From the NCBI RefSeq assembly GCF_023715705.1, contig NZ_JAMBOS010000001.1, positions 1-64,000 of the forward strand: a stretch of 64,000 bases of DNA, written 5' to 3'. Source of the DNA: Halalkalibacter oceani (GTDB lineage: Bacteria; Bacillota; Bacilli; Bacillales; Bacillaceae_D). The notes beneath the pieces were generated by a model that had not been told where the DNA came from, made no database searches, and was given only the letters and a program-made list of their open reading frames with translations. Shown here piece after piece: positions 42,777 through 52,942 of the stretch; the stretch's first letter is position 1, and every line of letters begins with the position of its first letter. A program made the translations under genes and the position numbers.

Positions 42777-43454
42777 GTGCCGCGCATTTTGCTGATTGAG
42801 GATGAGAAGAATTTTTCCCGCTTTGTTGAATTGGAATTGACGCATGAAAATTATTCGGTTTCCGTAGCTTATAACGGAAATGACGGTTTACAGCTCGGGA
42901 TGAGTGAGGAATGGGATATCATTTTGCTTGATCTGATGCTTCCCGGATTGGATGGAATAGAAGTTTGTAAAAAGCTGAGAGAGAATAAGAAAACACCGAT
43001 TTTGATGCTGACGGCCAGAGACAGTGTCGATGAACGGGTGCGTGGATTGGACTGCGGAGCGGATGATTATCTCTCCAAGCCTTTTGCCATTGAAGAATTA
43101 TTGGCCCGCATCAGGGCTATTTTGCGTAGACAAGAGGATAACAAAAAGGAGGAAAGCCGGAGACTTATGGTTCTTGATCTGGAAGTCAACCTTGATTCAA
43201 GGGAGGTTTGGCGTGACGGAGAGCCGGTGGAACTGACCAAGCGAGAATATGATTTGTTGCTTGCATTCATGAACAATCCGAACCGGGTGATGAGCCGCGA
43301 ACTGCTGCTTGACACCGTATGGGGATTTGAAGCAGCGGTCGATACGAACGTCGTGGATGTGTATGTTCGTTATTTACGGAATAAAATTGACCGCAGCAAG
43401 GCAAAGAGTTATATTCAAACGCTGCGTGGAGTTGGGTATGTGATGAAAAGATGA
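42777..43454 (+). CDS. response regulator, OmpR/PhoB type
   Basis: A 225-residue regulator. The receiver domain (PRILLIEDEKNFSRF, phospho-acceptor Asp in DIILLDLMLPGLDG, Lys in ADDYLSKPFAIEEL) precedes a winged helix (LTKREYDLLLAFMNNPNRVMSRELLLDTVW, VYVRYLRNKID). GTG 42777 is preferred because AAAGGGTGAG lies just upstream; GTG 42768 is an alternative. It overlaps the histidine kinase gene by ATGA. Confidence 0.94.
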   Translation: MPRILLIEDEKNFSRFVELELTHENYSVSVAYNGNDGLQLGMSEEWDIILLDLMLPGLDGIEVCKKLRENKKTPILMLTARDSVDERVRGLDCGADDYLSKPFAIEELLARIRAILRRQEDNKKEESRRLMVLDLEVNLDSREVWRDGEPVELTKREYDLLLAFMNNPNRVMSRELLLDTVWGFEAAVDTNVVDVYVRYLRNKIDRSKAKSYIQTLRGVGYVMKR

Positions 43455-44884
43455 GGAATGTGTGGCCGTTGTCATGGATTGCCCGTCTCACGATAAAATG
43501 GAAGCTGACATTGTCGTCCGCTTTACTTTTATTTTTATTGTTTGCTTTTTATAACGTGGCGCAGTTTATCTATTTAGAGAGGTGGATGGTATCCAAGGAA
43601 AGGGTGAATATCGAGCAGCAAATGAACGATACGCTTAATTATTTTCTTGAGCGGGAATCATCCTTTGACGAACAGGAGATGGGGGCGCTTCAGGCTTTTT
43701 TGAACAATCTCACCCGTTCCAATCAGTTGATCCGTGTGTTGGATAGTGAAGGAGAGGTGCTGTTGAGCGTCAACAATGAACTGGAAGATGAAGGACTTCA
43801 GCCCAAGCCGGTCACGGAAACGGAAGTGCTGAGACAGAGTAGAGGGCTTGACCTGCTCATTATAAGAAGTCCACTGACGATCCATCAATTTAGCGGCACG
43901 ATCGAAATTGCCCATAGTATGCAGGAGTTGACAGAATGGAAAGAGGCGATTTTTCATGCGATGCTGATATTCGGGTTGGGAGGTCTGGGGTTATGCGCTC
44001 TTGGCGGCGGACTGCTGTCATGGCAATTGTTAAAACCGTTGCAGGCGATGACTGATACAATCCGCAAAATTAAGAAAAGCGGATTACAGGAACGAATGAA
44101 ACCACCCAATCACGATGATGAATTATCCGAATTGATGCAATTGTTTAATGAAATGATGGACCAGGTGGAGCGTTCTTTTTCTCGGCAAAAACAATTTGTC
44201 CAAGATGCTTCGCATGAATTGCGGACACCTATTTCCATTTTGGAAGGTCATTTGGCGATGCTTCAACGTTGGGGGAAGGAGCATCCTGAACGTGTGGAAG
44301 AATCACTGCAAATTTCACGGGAGGAACTGACCCGTTTAAAACGGCTCGTTCAAGAGCTTTTACTACTAACCCGGGCGGAGCTGTCAAATACTGAACTGTC
44401 CGTTTCCTTAGAATCATTGCTTGTGAAAAATGAGATAGAAAAGGTCGTAAAGAGCTTGAGACCAGTCCACTGTGATTATTACTTTGAACTTGATCTTCGT
44501 TTGCTTGAAGGAGAACAGCTTTTGCTGGACCCGGTTCATTTTGAGCAAATGCTGCTGATTGTTCTTGATAACGCCATTAAGTATAGCGGCGACTCCAGAT
44601 GCATTAAGGTAACGGGGAGTTGCAAAGAGGGCATGCTCGTTATCCAAGTGAGTGATGAAGGCATAGGCATTTCTAAGGAAGATCTGCCGCTTGTCATGGA
44701 CCGATTTTATCGTGTGGACCGGGCCCGCAGCAGCCAACGGGGAAGCGGTTTGGGACTGGCGATAGCAAAGAGCCTGATCGAGCGCTACAACGGCTCAATA
44801 TTGATTCATAGCAAGGTAGGAATTGGGACGACAGTGGAGCTGCAATTTCAACAATTGCACGAAAGGGTAGATTTTCACTCCTAG
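43451..44884 (+). CDS. sensor histidine kinase
   Basis: A 477-residue kinase. Two membrane segments (about residues 15-38 and 170-195) flank an external sensor domain of about 130 residues. HAMP, the H-box QDASHELRTPISILEGHL, the N-box VLDNAIKYSGDSR, and G boxes (SDEGIGISKEDL, GSGLGLAIAKSL) follow. It is linked to an iron-uptake operon that starts only 13 bases downstream with a Fur-like box, so iron limitation or a surface iron signal is a possible stimulus. Confidence 0.93.
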   Translation: MRNVWPLSWIARLTIKWKLTLSSALLLFLLFAFYNVAQFIYLERWMVSKERVNIEQQMNDTLNYFLERESSFDEQEMGALQAFLNNLTRSNQLIRVLDSEGEVLLSVNNELEDEGLQPKPVTETEVLRQSRGLDLLIIRSPLTIHQFSGTIEIAHSMQELTEWKEAIFHAMLIFGLGGLGLCALGGGLLSWQLLKPLQAMTDTIRKIKKSGLQERMKPPNHDDELSELMQLFNEMMDQVERSFSRQKQFVQDASHELRTPISILEGHLAMLQRWGKEHPERVEESLQISREELTRLKRLVQELLLLTRAELSNTELSVSLESLLVKNEIEKVVKSLRPVHCDYYFELDLRLLEGEQLLLDPVHFEQMLLIVLDNAIKYSGDSRCIKVTGSCKEGMLVIQVSDEGIGISKEDLPLVMDRFYRVDRARSSQRGSGLGLAIAKSLIERYNGSILIHSKVGIGTTVELQFQQLHERVDFHS

Positions 44885-44897
44885 TATGTTTTAAAAT

Positions 44898-44916
44898 GAT
44901 AATGATTTTCGTTATC
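44898..44916 (+). promoter_or_regulatory. Fur-like box 1
   Basis: GATAATGATTTTCGTTATC agrees with the Fur consensus GATAATGATAATCATTATC at 16 of 19 positions. It lies directly after the histidine kinase stop and 57 bases before the first iron-binding protein gene. Confidence 0.8.
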
Positions 44917-44973
44917 ATAAGTCTGGCCGTTTTCGATTGCGCTGCCAGATTGAGGGAACAGGAGGAAGCAAAA

Positions 44974-46041
44974 TTGAGCAGGACAGCGTTGCTTTGTGTG
45001 ATTTTATTGGGAAGTTCCCTGCTGTTTTTCGGCTGCCGTTTCCAGGGCGGTATAGAAGGAAAGGCAATTTTGTCTGAGGAATCTGCTGAACAGGTTATTA
45101 CGGTCTATTCTGCAAGGCATTATGGCACAGATACTGACGTGTTCGAGGCCTATACAGATCAAACAGGTATTCAGGTCCTTGAGGTTAAAGGCACGGCGGA
45201 GGAATTGGTGCAACGTCTCGTGGAAGAAGGGGAAGATACGAATGCGGATTTGTTTATCACGGCTGATGGAGGCATTCTTTATGATGCCAAGCAGCGGGGA
45301 ATATTGCAGCCCTTTGATTCGGAAACGATTCGAGAACAGGTTCCTGAGCAGTGGAGAGATCCGGATGATGAGTTTGTGGCACTGACAACAAGAGCGCGAG
45401 TACTTGTGTATGCGAAAGATCGAGTTGACCCATCGGAGCTGTCGACGTATGAGGCATTGGCTGACGACAAATGGGAAGGGCGTCTTTTAGTCCGCTCATC
45501 ATCCAATCTATATAACCAGTCTTTACTTGCTTTTATGGTAGAATCACTCGGGAGGGAGTCAGCCTTTCACTGGGCGGAGGGGCTTGTTCACAATCTCGCC
45601 CGTCAGCCAGAAGGGGGCGACAGAGCACAGGCCAAAGCAGTGGCCAATGGTGTTGGAGATGTCGCGATTGTCAATACTTATTATATTGGTCAAATGCTCG
45701 CATCCGCCAATTCGGAAGAGGTAAGAGCTGCCGAAAATCTGGGAGTCTTCTTTCCAAATCAGCAGACAACAGGGACGCATATGAACATTAGCGGAGCAGG
45801 CCTTGTTCAGCATGCGCCTAACAGGGAGGAAGCAGTCAAGCTAATTGAGTTTATGACAGGGGTTGAAGGTCAGACACTTTTGACACAAGGCAGTTTCGAA
45901 TTTCCGATCAACAATGCAGCCGACAAGCCACCATTGCTTGATGAATGGGATGGTTTTCACAGGCAGTCTTACTCGTTTGAACAATTGTACAAGCATCATA
46001 ATATTGTAAAAACGATTACTGAACAAGCTGGTTGGAACTAA
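44974..46041 (+). CDS. iron(III) ABC transporter substrate-binding lipoprotein 1 (FutA/FbpA type)
   Basis: A 355-residue protein. TTG 44974, behind CAGGAGGAAG, gives a lipoprotein signal ending SSLLFFGC (Cys21). The mature part has ITVYSARHYGTDTDVFEAY, ADLFITADGGILYDAK, RVDPSELSTYE and GDVAIVNTYYIGQM, where the paired Tyr residues are the usual Fe(III) ligands. A very similar gene follows at 46250, so this is one member of a tandem duplication. A longer upstream frame would start inside the Fur box region and is rejected. Confidence 0.9.
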   Translation: MSRTALLCVILLGSSLLFFGCRFQGGIEGKAILSEESAEQVITVYSARHYGTDTDVFEAYTDQTGIQVLEVKGTAEELVQRLVEEGEDTNADLFITADGGILYDAKQRGILQPFDSETIREQVPEQWRDPDDEFVALTTRARVLVYAKDRVDPSELSTYEALADDKWEGRLLVRSSSNLYNQSLLAFMVESLGRESAFHWAEGLVHNLARQPEGGDRAQAKAVANGVGDVAIVNTYYIGQMLASANSEEVRAAENLGVFFPNQQTTGTHMNISGAGLVQHAPNREEAVKLIEFMTGVEGQTLLTQGSFEFPINNAADKPPLLDEWDGFHRQSYSFEQLYKHHNIVKTITEQAGWN

Positions 46042-46112
46042 AAAATATTAAAAAGTATTTTTTCACAGCGTATTCTCATTTTTCTTCGCTATACTGACGA
46101 TGAACGGCTCGT

Positions 46113-46131
46113 AATAATGATTTTCATTATC
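46113..46131 (+). promoter_or_regulatory. Fur-like box 2
   Basis: AATAATGATTTTCATTATC agrees with the Fur consensus at 16 of 19 positions. It lies between the two binding-protein genes, followed at 46157-46179 by a small hairpin (ACCTTT/AAAGGT) with TTTTTTT that resembles a terminator. Confidence 0.78.
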
Positions 46132-46193
46132 ACTAAAGCTAATAAGGGGAAACCAGACCTTTCTTCAAAAGGTTTTTTTAAAAAAGTGACAAT

Positions 46194-46212
46194 GAGAATG
46201 AATATTATTATC
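46194..46212 (+). promoter_or_regulatory. Fur-like box 3
   Basis: GAGAATGAATATTATTATC agrees with the Fur consensus at 15 of 19 positions. It sits after the terminator-like hairpin and 37 bases before the second binding-protein gene. Confidence 0.6.
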
Positions 46213-46249
46213 GGTGCTGACTTTCATACATATTAGGAGGAACGATACA

Positions 46250-47383
46250 ATGAGAAAGGTAACACTGTGGAAGACAGTCGTAATGTTGATTGGGCTTGTC
46301 ACGATATTAGTGGCTTGCGGCTCAGGAAATGAAAGCGGCGGGGAAGCAGAAAATCAGGCTAATGACACACAGGCAGAGACTGGAGCAGAAGGTGAGCAAG
46401 TGACAGATGAGACTGCGGAAGGGCAGGCGGGTGGAGAAGTAAATATTTATACCGCCCGTCATTATGATGTCGATGCGGAGCTTTATGCTGAATTTACAGA
46501 GGAAACCGGGATTGAAGTTAATGTTATAGAAGGCACCGCACCAGAGTTGATTGAGCGTTTGAAGCGGGAAGGAGCGAACTCACCGGCCGATTTGTTTATT
46601 ACGGTAGATGGCGGTATTTTAAATACTGCCAAAACAGAAGACTTGTTACAGAAAGTTGACTCTGCGGTAATTGATGAGCAGGTGCCTGCAGATTTGCGCG
46701 ATGTTGATGATCATTGGATCGGCTTATCCACGCGGGCCAGAGTCATCGTCTATGCAAAGGACCGGGTAGATCCATCCGAGTTGTCCACCTATGAAGATCT
46801 CGCATCGGACAAATGGGAAGGGCGCTTGTTGGCACGTTCCTCGTCGCATTTGTATAACCAAAGTTTGATGGCTTCTCTAATTGAACTGAACGGAGAAGAA
46901 GCGACGGAAGAGTGGGCCGCTGGAATTGCTACTAATCTGGCCCGCGATCCAGAAGGCGGTGACCGTGACCAGGCGAAAGCAGTAGTCGCTGGGGCAGGCG
47001 ATATAGCGATTATGAACACCTATTACGTTGGGCAAATGAGCGTCTCTGATGATCCGGAAGAAGTCAAGGTTGCTGAGGAGATCGGTGTGTTCTTCCCAAA
47101 TCAGGATTCGACGGGAACACATATCAATATAAGTGGAGCCGGACTGGTCAAGCATAGTCCGAATCGCGAAAATGCGATTAAGCTGATTGAATTTTTGACG
47201 GCGCCGGAAGCCCAGACAATTATCTCGCAGGCTAATTATGAATATCCAGTTAATGAGGAGGCTGAATGGGTGGAAATCCTCAATTCATGGGGAGAGTTCC
47301 GTCGTCAGGAGATTGATTTTGCCGCTTATGGCGAGCATAACCCGAAGGCTGTAGAAATTGCAAATAAGGTAGGCTGGAAATAA
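46250..47383 (+). CDS. iron(III) ABC transporter substrate-binding lipoprotein 2 (FutA/FbpA type)
   Basis: A 377-residue protein with a lipoprotein signal ending TILVAC (Cys23) and a long acidic Gly/Glu/Gln linker (residues 24-64). The mature domain aligns along its whole length with the preceding protein (VNIYTARHYDVDAELY, ADLFITVDGGILNTAK, RVDPSELSTYE, GDIAIMNTYYVGQM). ATG 46250 follows AGGAGG. The permease gene begins directly after its stop codon. Confidence 0.93.
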   Translation: MRKVTLWKTVVMLIGLVTILVACGSGNESGGEAENQANDTQAETGAEGEQVTDETAEGQAGGEVNIYTARHYDVDAELYAEFTEETGIEVNVIEGTAPELIERLKREGANSPADLFITVDGGILNTAKTEDLLQKVDSAVIDEQVPADLRDVDDHWIGLSTRARVIVYAKDRVDPSELSTYEDLASDKWEGRLLARSSSHLYNQSLMASLIELNGEEATEEWAAGIATNLARDPEGGDRDQAKAVVAGAGDIAIMNTYYVGQMSVSDDPEEVKVAEEIGVFFPNQDSTGTHINISGAGLVKHSPNRENAIKLIEFLTAPEAQTIISQANYEYPVNEEAEWVEILNSWGEFRRQEIDFAAYGEHNPKAVEIANKVGWK

Positions 47384-49033
47384 GTGATTCCGAGCTACTA
47401 CCGTCATCACTACAAACGGTATGTCAATGGCTGGCTCATTGTCACTCTAGTAGGGGCAGCAGGGATCCTGTTGCCCATCCTCTATGTGATGACTGCCTTG
47501 CTGAGGCAGTCCAGTGAAAATTGGGAGACGGTCAGACAGTATTTGCTTGCCGATTATATTATAGGGACCGCTAAACTGGTCAGTAGTGTCGGGCTGCTGG
47601 CAACTTTTTTAGGAGTTGTGCTTGCCTGGTTGATTGCAGCGTACGATTTTCCGTTGAGAGCTTTTTTTCGTTGGGCGCTGTTGCTGCCGTTGGCGATCCC
47701 GCCCTATATAGCGGCCTATACCTATCAGACGATGACAAGCTATACAGGGGTGGTACAGGCGACATTGCGCAATTCCTTTGATTATCGTCTGCCTCCGGGC
47801 TTGATAGAAGTCATGTCATTAAGAGGAGCAATTTTTGTTCTGACTTTCTTTTTATTTCCGTATGTTTTTATGATTACATACAGCTTTTTGGCAAGGCAAA
47901 GTGCTTCGTATGTGGAGAATGCCAAGCTGCTCGGACATAATGGATTTTCTTTGTTTTTTCGGGTTGTATTACCTATTGCCAGGCCGGCGATTATTTCAGG
48001 GATGATGTTAGTCGTATTTGAAGTGCTCAGTGATTTTGGAGTTGCCAGCTACTTCGGCGTTCAGACGATTTCCACAGCGATTTTCCAAACCTGGTTTGGG
48101 TTGTATGATGTCGATTCTGCCATACGCTTGGCCGCCTGGTTGATGGTGATTGTCGTTAGTCTTTTTGTTGTTGAACGTTTTCTGCGCCGAAAGCGTCAAT
48201 ATGCGGTAACGACTACTCAGCAAAAGCCCTTATCACGACAGCAATTAAAAGGTGCACGGGGCTGGTTCGCTTTCACATTATGTACCGTCATATTTTGCTT
48301 AGCCTTTCTCCTGCCTTTTACCCAATTACTCATCTGGAGCAGTTGGACGTTTGATAACGTGTGGCGCGCTGACTTTTTTGATTTAATTCAAAATAGTATT
48401 CGGGCAGCATTACTTGCGACTGTTTTTGTATTGCTGTTTTCGTTGCTTGCGGCCAGAACGGTACGAATGCTGCCGTCTACTTTGGCGTATACGGTTTCAA
48501 GGCTGATGACAGCGGGGTACGCGATTCCAGGTGCGATTATTGCTGTTGGCGTGCTGGCTGTCTGCATTCAGGCAGATGACTGGCTTTCCCCGCTATATGA
48601 AGCGGCAGGGAAGCCGGCGGATAGTCTTGTGCTAAGTATGTCGCTCGCCATGCTGATCATTGGCTATGTTATCCGCTTTATGGCCACTGGTTTTAATGCG
48701 ATAGAAGCAGGGTATGAAAAAACGCCCCGTTCTTATACCGAAGCTTCACAGCTTTTAGGACAGGGATCGTTGCGCACATTTTTCCGTGTAGAATTGCCAC
48801 TGATCAAAGGAACCATTTTAACCGGTGCTGTGCTAACGTTTGTCGAGGTGGTCAAGGAGCTGCCTTTAACCCTTCTTCTCCGGCCCTTTAACCATGAGAC
48901 ACTTTCGACCAGAACATACCAGTATGCGATGGACGAACGTATATACGAAGCAGCTCTACCTTCAATCTTGCTGATTCTGATCAGTATGATTTCGGTCTTG
49001 ATTATCTATAAATGGGAAAAGGAGAGAGCGTAA
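47384..49033 (+). CDS. iron(III) ABC transporter permease (FbpB type)
   Basis: A 549-residue permease with about twelve membrane segments in two homologous halves. Each has an EAA-type loop (ENAKLLGHNGFSLFFRVVLPIARPAI and EASQLLGQGSLRTFFRVELPLIKGTI, by key residues) contacting the ATPase. It is the fused form usual for iron(III) importers. GTG 47384 abuts the stop of the binding-protein gene, and its own stop overlaps the ATPase start. Confidence 0.92.
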   Translation: MIPSYYRHHYKRYVNGWLIVTLVGAAGILLPILYVMTALLRQSSENWETVRQYLLADYIIGTAKLVSSVGLLATFLGVVLAWLIAAYDFPLRAFFRWALLLPLAIPPYIAAYTYQTMTSYTGVVQATLRNSFDYRLPPGLIEVMSLRGAIFVLTFFLFPYVFMITYSFLARQSASYVENAKLLGHNGFSLFFRVVLPIARPAIISGMMLVVFEVLSDFGVASYFGVQTISTAIFQTWFGLYDVDSAIRLAAWLMVIVVSLFVVERFLRRKRQYAVTTTQQKPLSRQQLKGARGWFAFTLCTVIFCLAFLLPFTQLLIWSSWTFDNVWRADFFDLIQNSIRAALLATVFVLLFSLLAARTVRMLPSTLAYTVSRLMTAGYAIPGAIIAVGVLAVCIQADDWLSPLYEAAGKPADSLVLSMSLAMLIIGYVIRFMATGFNAIEAGYEKTPRSYTEASQLLGQGSLRTFFRVELPLIKGTILTGAVLTFVEVVKELPLTLLLRPFNHETLSTRTYQYAMDERIYEAALPSILLILISMISVLIIYKWEKERA

Positions 49034-49704
49034 TGAGCTTTATTCAGATTAAGAATTTGGTCTTTCGTTATGAGAGGCGTAGGCCACCTGTGATTAACCA
49101 ATTTTCATTGCAGCTCGCCAAAGGTGAAATCATGGGCATGCTCGGTAAAAGCGGCAGTGGGAAAAGTACAATTTTGCGGCTTGTTGCAGGTTTGGATATA
49201 CCGGAACAGGGAGAAATCGTAATCAATGAGCGAACGATCGTCGATGCTCAAGTATGTATTCCGCCGGAAAAGCGAGAAATTGGCATGGTGTTTCAGGATT
49301 ATGCGCTATTTCCTCATCTGACTGTGGCGGCGAACATCACTTTTGGCCTTCAGCGCTGGAGCAGAGCGGAACGCAAGAAACGGTTGAAGGAAATGCTTGA
49401 GCTCGTTCAGCTTGAATCTTTTGTCCGGCGTTACCCCCATGAGTTAAGTGGTGGACAACAGCAGCGGGTTGCCTTGGCCCGGGCGCTCGCTCCGCAACCA
49501 TCGCTTCTTTTAATGGATGAGCCTTTCAGCAACCTTGATACAGAGCTGAAGGGCACGATCCGGCGGGAGTTGAGAGCCATTTTACGGCAGGCGAAGATGA
49601 CGTGTCTGTTTGTCTCCCATGATGAAGATGATATTGCCGCGATATGTGACGATGCGATACGGGTGGGGACGGACGGTGAATATCAACAGCGGGAATCCAG
49701 CTAG
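49033..49704 (+). CDS. iron ABC transporter ATP-binding protein
   Basis: A 223-residue ATPase. Walker A GKSGSGKST, Q-loop FQDYALFPHL, signature LSGGQQQRVALARAL, Walker B SLLLMDEPFSNLD and H-loop FVSHDEDD are all present. It stops right after the catalytic core and lacks the C-terminal TOBE-like regulatory domain common in FbpC. ATG 49033 shares TAATG with the permease stop. Confidence 0.93.
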   Translation: MSFIQIKNLVFRYERRRPPVINQFSLQLAKGEIMGMLGKSGSGKSTILRLVAGLDIPEQGEIVINERTIVDAQVCIPPEKREIGMVFQDYALFPHLTVAANITFGLQRWSRAERKKRLKEMLELVQLESFVRRYPHELSGGQQQRVALARALAPQPSLLLMDEPFSNLDTELKGTIRRELRAILRQAKMTCLFVSHDEDDIAAICDDAIRVGTDGEYQQRESS

Positions 49705-49728
49705 TGCGTTACCTCCATCACTAATTTT

Positions 49729-49757
49729 CGAGAAAGGGGAAGCCTCTTTCTCTTTTT
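49729..49757 (+). terminator. rho-independent terminator of the iron operon
   Basis: GAGAAAG pairs with CTTTCTC, followed by TTTTTT. Confidence 0.85.
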
Positions 49758-49878
49758 TGTTGCACCAATAGAAATGACAGGACAAAAATATCGAAAAAAC
49801 GGCCAACATCGGTTATCCTAATGTATAATGGACAATTTGCCAGCTGGGAGTGAAGTAGGCAGGTAGAGGAAAGAAGGG

Positions 49879-50211
49879 ATGTTTTCGCTTATGGAAGAAA
49901 AAGAGTTCGACACTCAGGATATGTCGCTTGACGAGGAAACGCTTTTTATTGTGTCACAAACTTTTAAAGCTCTTTCTGATCCGACCAGGTTGCGCATTCT
50001 TCACTTATTATTAAAAGGCGAACATTCTGTTAACGAAATCGCTGAAAAGCTCTCGTTGTTGCAATCAACGGTTTCCCATCAGCTTCGTTTATTAAAGAAT
50101 GCCCGCCTGGTGAAATTTCGGAGAGAGGGCACGTCAATTTATTACTCCCATGACGATAAGCACGTCATCGATTTGTTAAAGCAAACGATTGACCATGCCC
50201 GCCATACATGA
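49879..50211 (+). CDS. czrA: ArsR/SmtB metal-sensing repressor, CzrA-like
   Basis: A 110-residue ArsR-family winged helix ([54 protein letters not shown] by key residues). The final helix [19 protein letters not shown] carries the Asp/His pattern of the alpha-5 zinc/cobalt site of CzrA-type sensors. It converges on a czcD gene whose promoter holds a matching palindrome at 51175-51198. ATG 49879 is 8 bases after GAGG; ATG 49891 is possible. Confidence 0.88.
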   Translation: MFSLMEEKEFDTQDMSLDEETLFIVSQTFKALSDPTRLRILHLLLKGEHSVNEIAEKLSLLQSTVSHQLRLLKNARLVKFRREGTSIYYSHDDKHVIDLLKQTIDHARHT

Positions 50212-50233
50212 ACCGGAAAAAACAAGCTGGACG

Positions 50234-50256
50234 GAGCTGCACTTTTTCAGCAGCCT
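50234..50256. repeat. partial copy of the dispersed hairpin
   Basis: GAGCTGCACTTTTTCAGCAGC retains the 3' arm CTTTTTCAGCAGC found in the hairpins at 36428, 39793, 56500 and 60390, but the 5' arm is mostly lost. It lies between the convergent czrA and czcD genes. Confidence 0.5.
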
Positions 50257-50257
50257 C

Positions 50258-51157
50258 TTAATTGCAAGCATCTCCTTGACATTTGTCCGTTTCAATTTGG
50301 ATCGTTGTATGGGTAATATGAAAGTCAAGGAGCCTCTTTTTCGCCTCGGCTAACAGGTCTTGCTCGGAAAAAGCCGGCTCCGTTACAAGGTGACAGCTCA
50401 AGGCCGGAAAATCAGAAGTGATCGACCAGACGTGCAGATCGTGGACGTGACGGACACCGTTCAGTGCAAGTAGTGATTCCTTTACCTTTGCGACATCAAT
50501 TTGCGGCGGCGCGCCTTCCATCAAAATATGCACGGCATCCTTAATAACGCGAAAGCCCGCAATTGTAATGAGCAGGGCAACGAATACGCTGGCAATTGGA
50601 TCGGCAAGATTCCAGCCGAAGAAGAGAATTAAGAGCGCTGCGACAATCGCTCCGACGGAACCAAGAAGGTCCCCAAGGACATGGAGAAAGGCGCTGCGGA
50701 CGTTTAAATTTTCATCTTTGTCTCCCCGCTTTAATAGATAACCCGCGGCGATATTGACCAATAACCCGACGAAAGCAATAATGAGCATCCCGGAGCTGAT
50801 CACGTCAGGAGGAGCGAGAATCCGGCGATAAGCCTCCCAAAAAATATAAAGCGAGATAATGATCAAGGTCAGTCCGTTTATAAAAGCCGCCAGAATTTCA
50901 AATCGTCTGTAGCCAAACGTTTTTGATAAGGTCGCTTTTTTTTCACCAAACTTCAAAGCTAGAAAGCTAAGTCCGAGCGCAGCGGCATCACTCAGCATGT
51001 GTCCGGCATCGGACAAAAGGGCAAGACTGTTCGTCATCAATCCGCCGATGGCTTCAACAATCATGTAGGACGCAATCAGAAAGAATGACAGCTTTAAGGC
51101 TTTTTTATTTTTGCTTTGATGATGATGGTGACCATCATGGTGATGTGAATGTCCCAT
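50258..51157 (-). CDS. czcD: cation diffusion facilitator, CzcD-like zinc/cobalt exporter
   Basis: A 299-residue CDF protein. A His-rich N-terminus (GHSHHHDGHHHHQ), six membrane segments, and the metal-site pairs of helices 2 and 5, SDAGHMLSDAAAL and HVLGDLLGSVGA. The C-terminal cytosolic domain has VRHVHDLHVWSITSDFPALSCH and ends CQGDACN. It exports zinc or cobalt by proton exchange. ATG 51157 follows GGAGGATA; a longer frame to 51175 is rejected. Confidence 0.93.
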   Translation of the reverse strand: MGHSHHHDGHHHHQSKNKKALKLSFFLIASYMIVEAIGGLMTNSLALLSDAGHMLSDAAALGLSFLALKFGEKKATLSKTFGYRRFEILAAFINGLTLIIISLYIFWEAYRRILAPPDVISSGMLIIAFVGLLVNIAAGYLLKRGDKDENLNVRSAFLHVLGDLLGSVGAIVAALLILFFGWNLADPIASVFVALLITIAGFRVIKDAVHILMEGAPPQIDVAKVKESLLALNGVRHVHDLHVWSITSDFPALSCHLVTEPAFSEQDLLAEAKKRLLDFHITHTTIQIETDKCQGDACN

Positions 51158-51174
51158 AAAAATATCCTCCTTCA

Positions 51175-51198
51175 ATATATGAATATATGTTCATATAT
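51175..51198 (-). promoter_or_regulatory. CzrA-type operator of czcD
   Basis: Perfect 9-base arms ATATATGAA (51175-51183) and TTCATATAT (51190-51198) around 6 bases. ArsR/SmtB repressors bind this kind of AT-rich interrupted palindrome. It lies immediately upstream of the czcD ribosome site. Confidence 0.78.
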
Positions 51199-52737
<1,539 letters not shown>

Positions 52738-52751
52738 ACGGTTTCAGCATG

Positions 52752-52798
52752 AAAGAGGCTGGGGAAAAAGGTAGTTTTTTTACCTTTTGCCCAGCCTC
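52752..52798 (+). terminator. terminator of cypC
   Basis: GAGGCTGGGgAAAAAGGTA pairs with TACCTTTTGCCCAGCCTC around a T-rich loop. The long stem could work in both directions, though few T residues follow it. Confidence 0.7.
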
Positions 52799-52916
52799 AA
52801 GCTAGTTTTGTCTCAAGCTTTATAGTTCCAAAAGCAATATGATTTAACTTTTCAGAATATTTGTTTAAAAAGGATATACAGGATTGTTATCATATGGTAT
52901 TCTAAATTTGTGAATT

Positions 52917-52926
52917 TGGTATACCA
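52917..52926 (+). promoter_or_regulatory. GntR/FCD-type operator
   Basis: Perfect palindrome TGGTATACCA 16 bases before the GntR gene, with a partial copy ATGGTATTC about 20 bases upstream. FCD-subfamily GntR proteins commonly bind TGGTATACCA-like sites, so autoregulation is likely. Confidence 0.7.
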
Positions 52927-52942
52927 TTTTGGGGGTACATAC

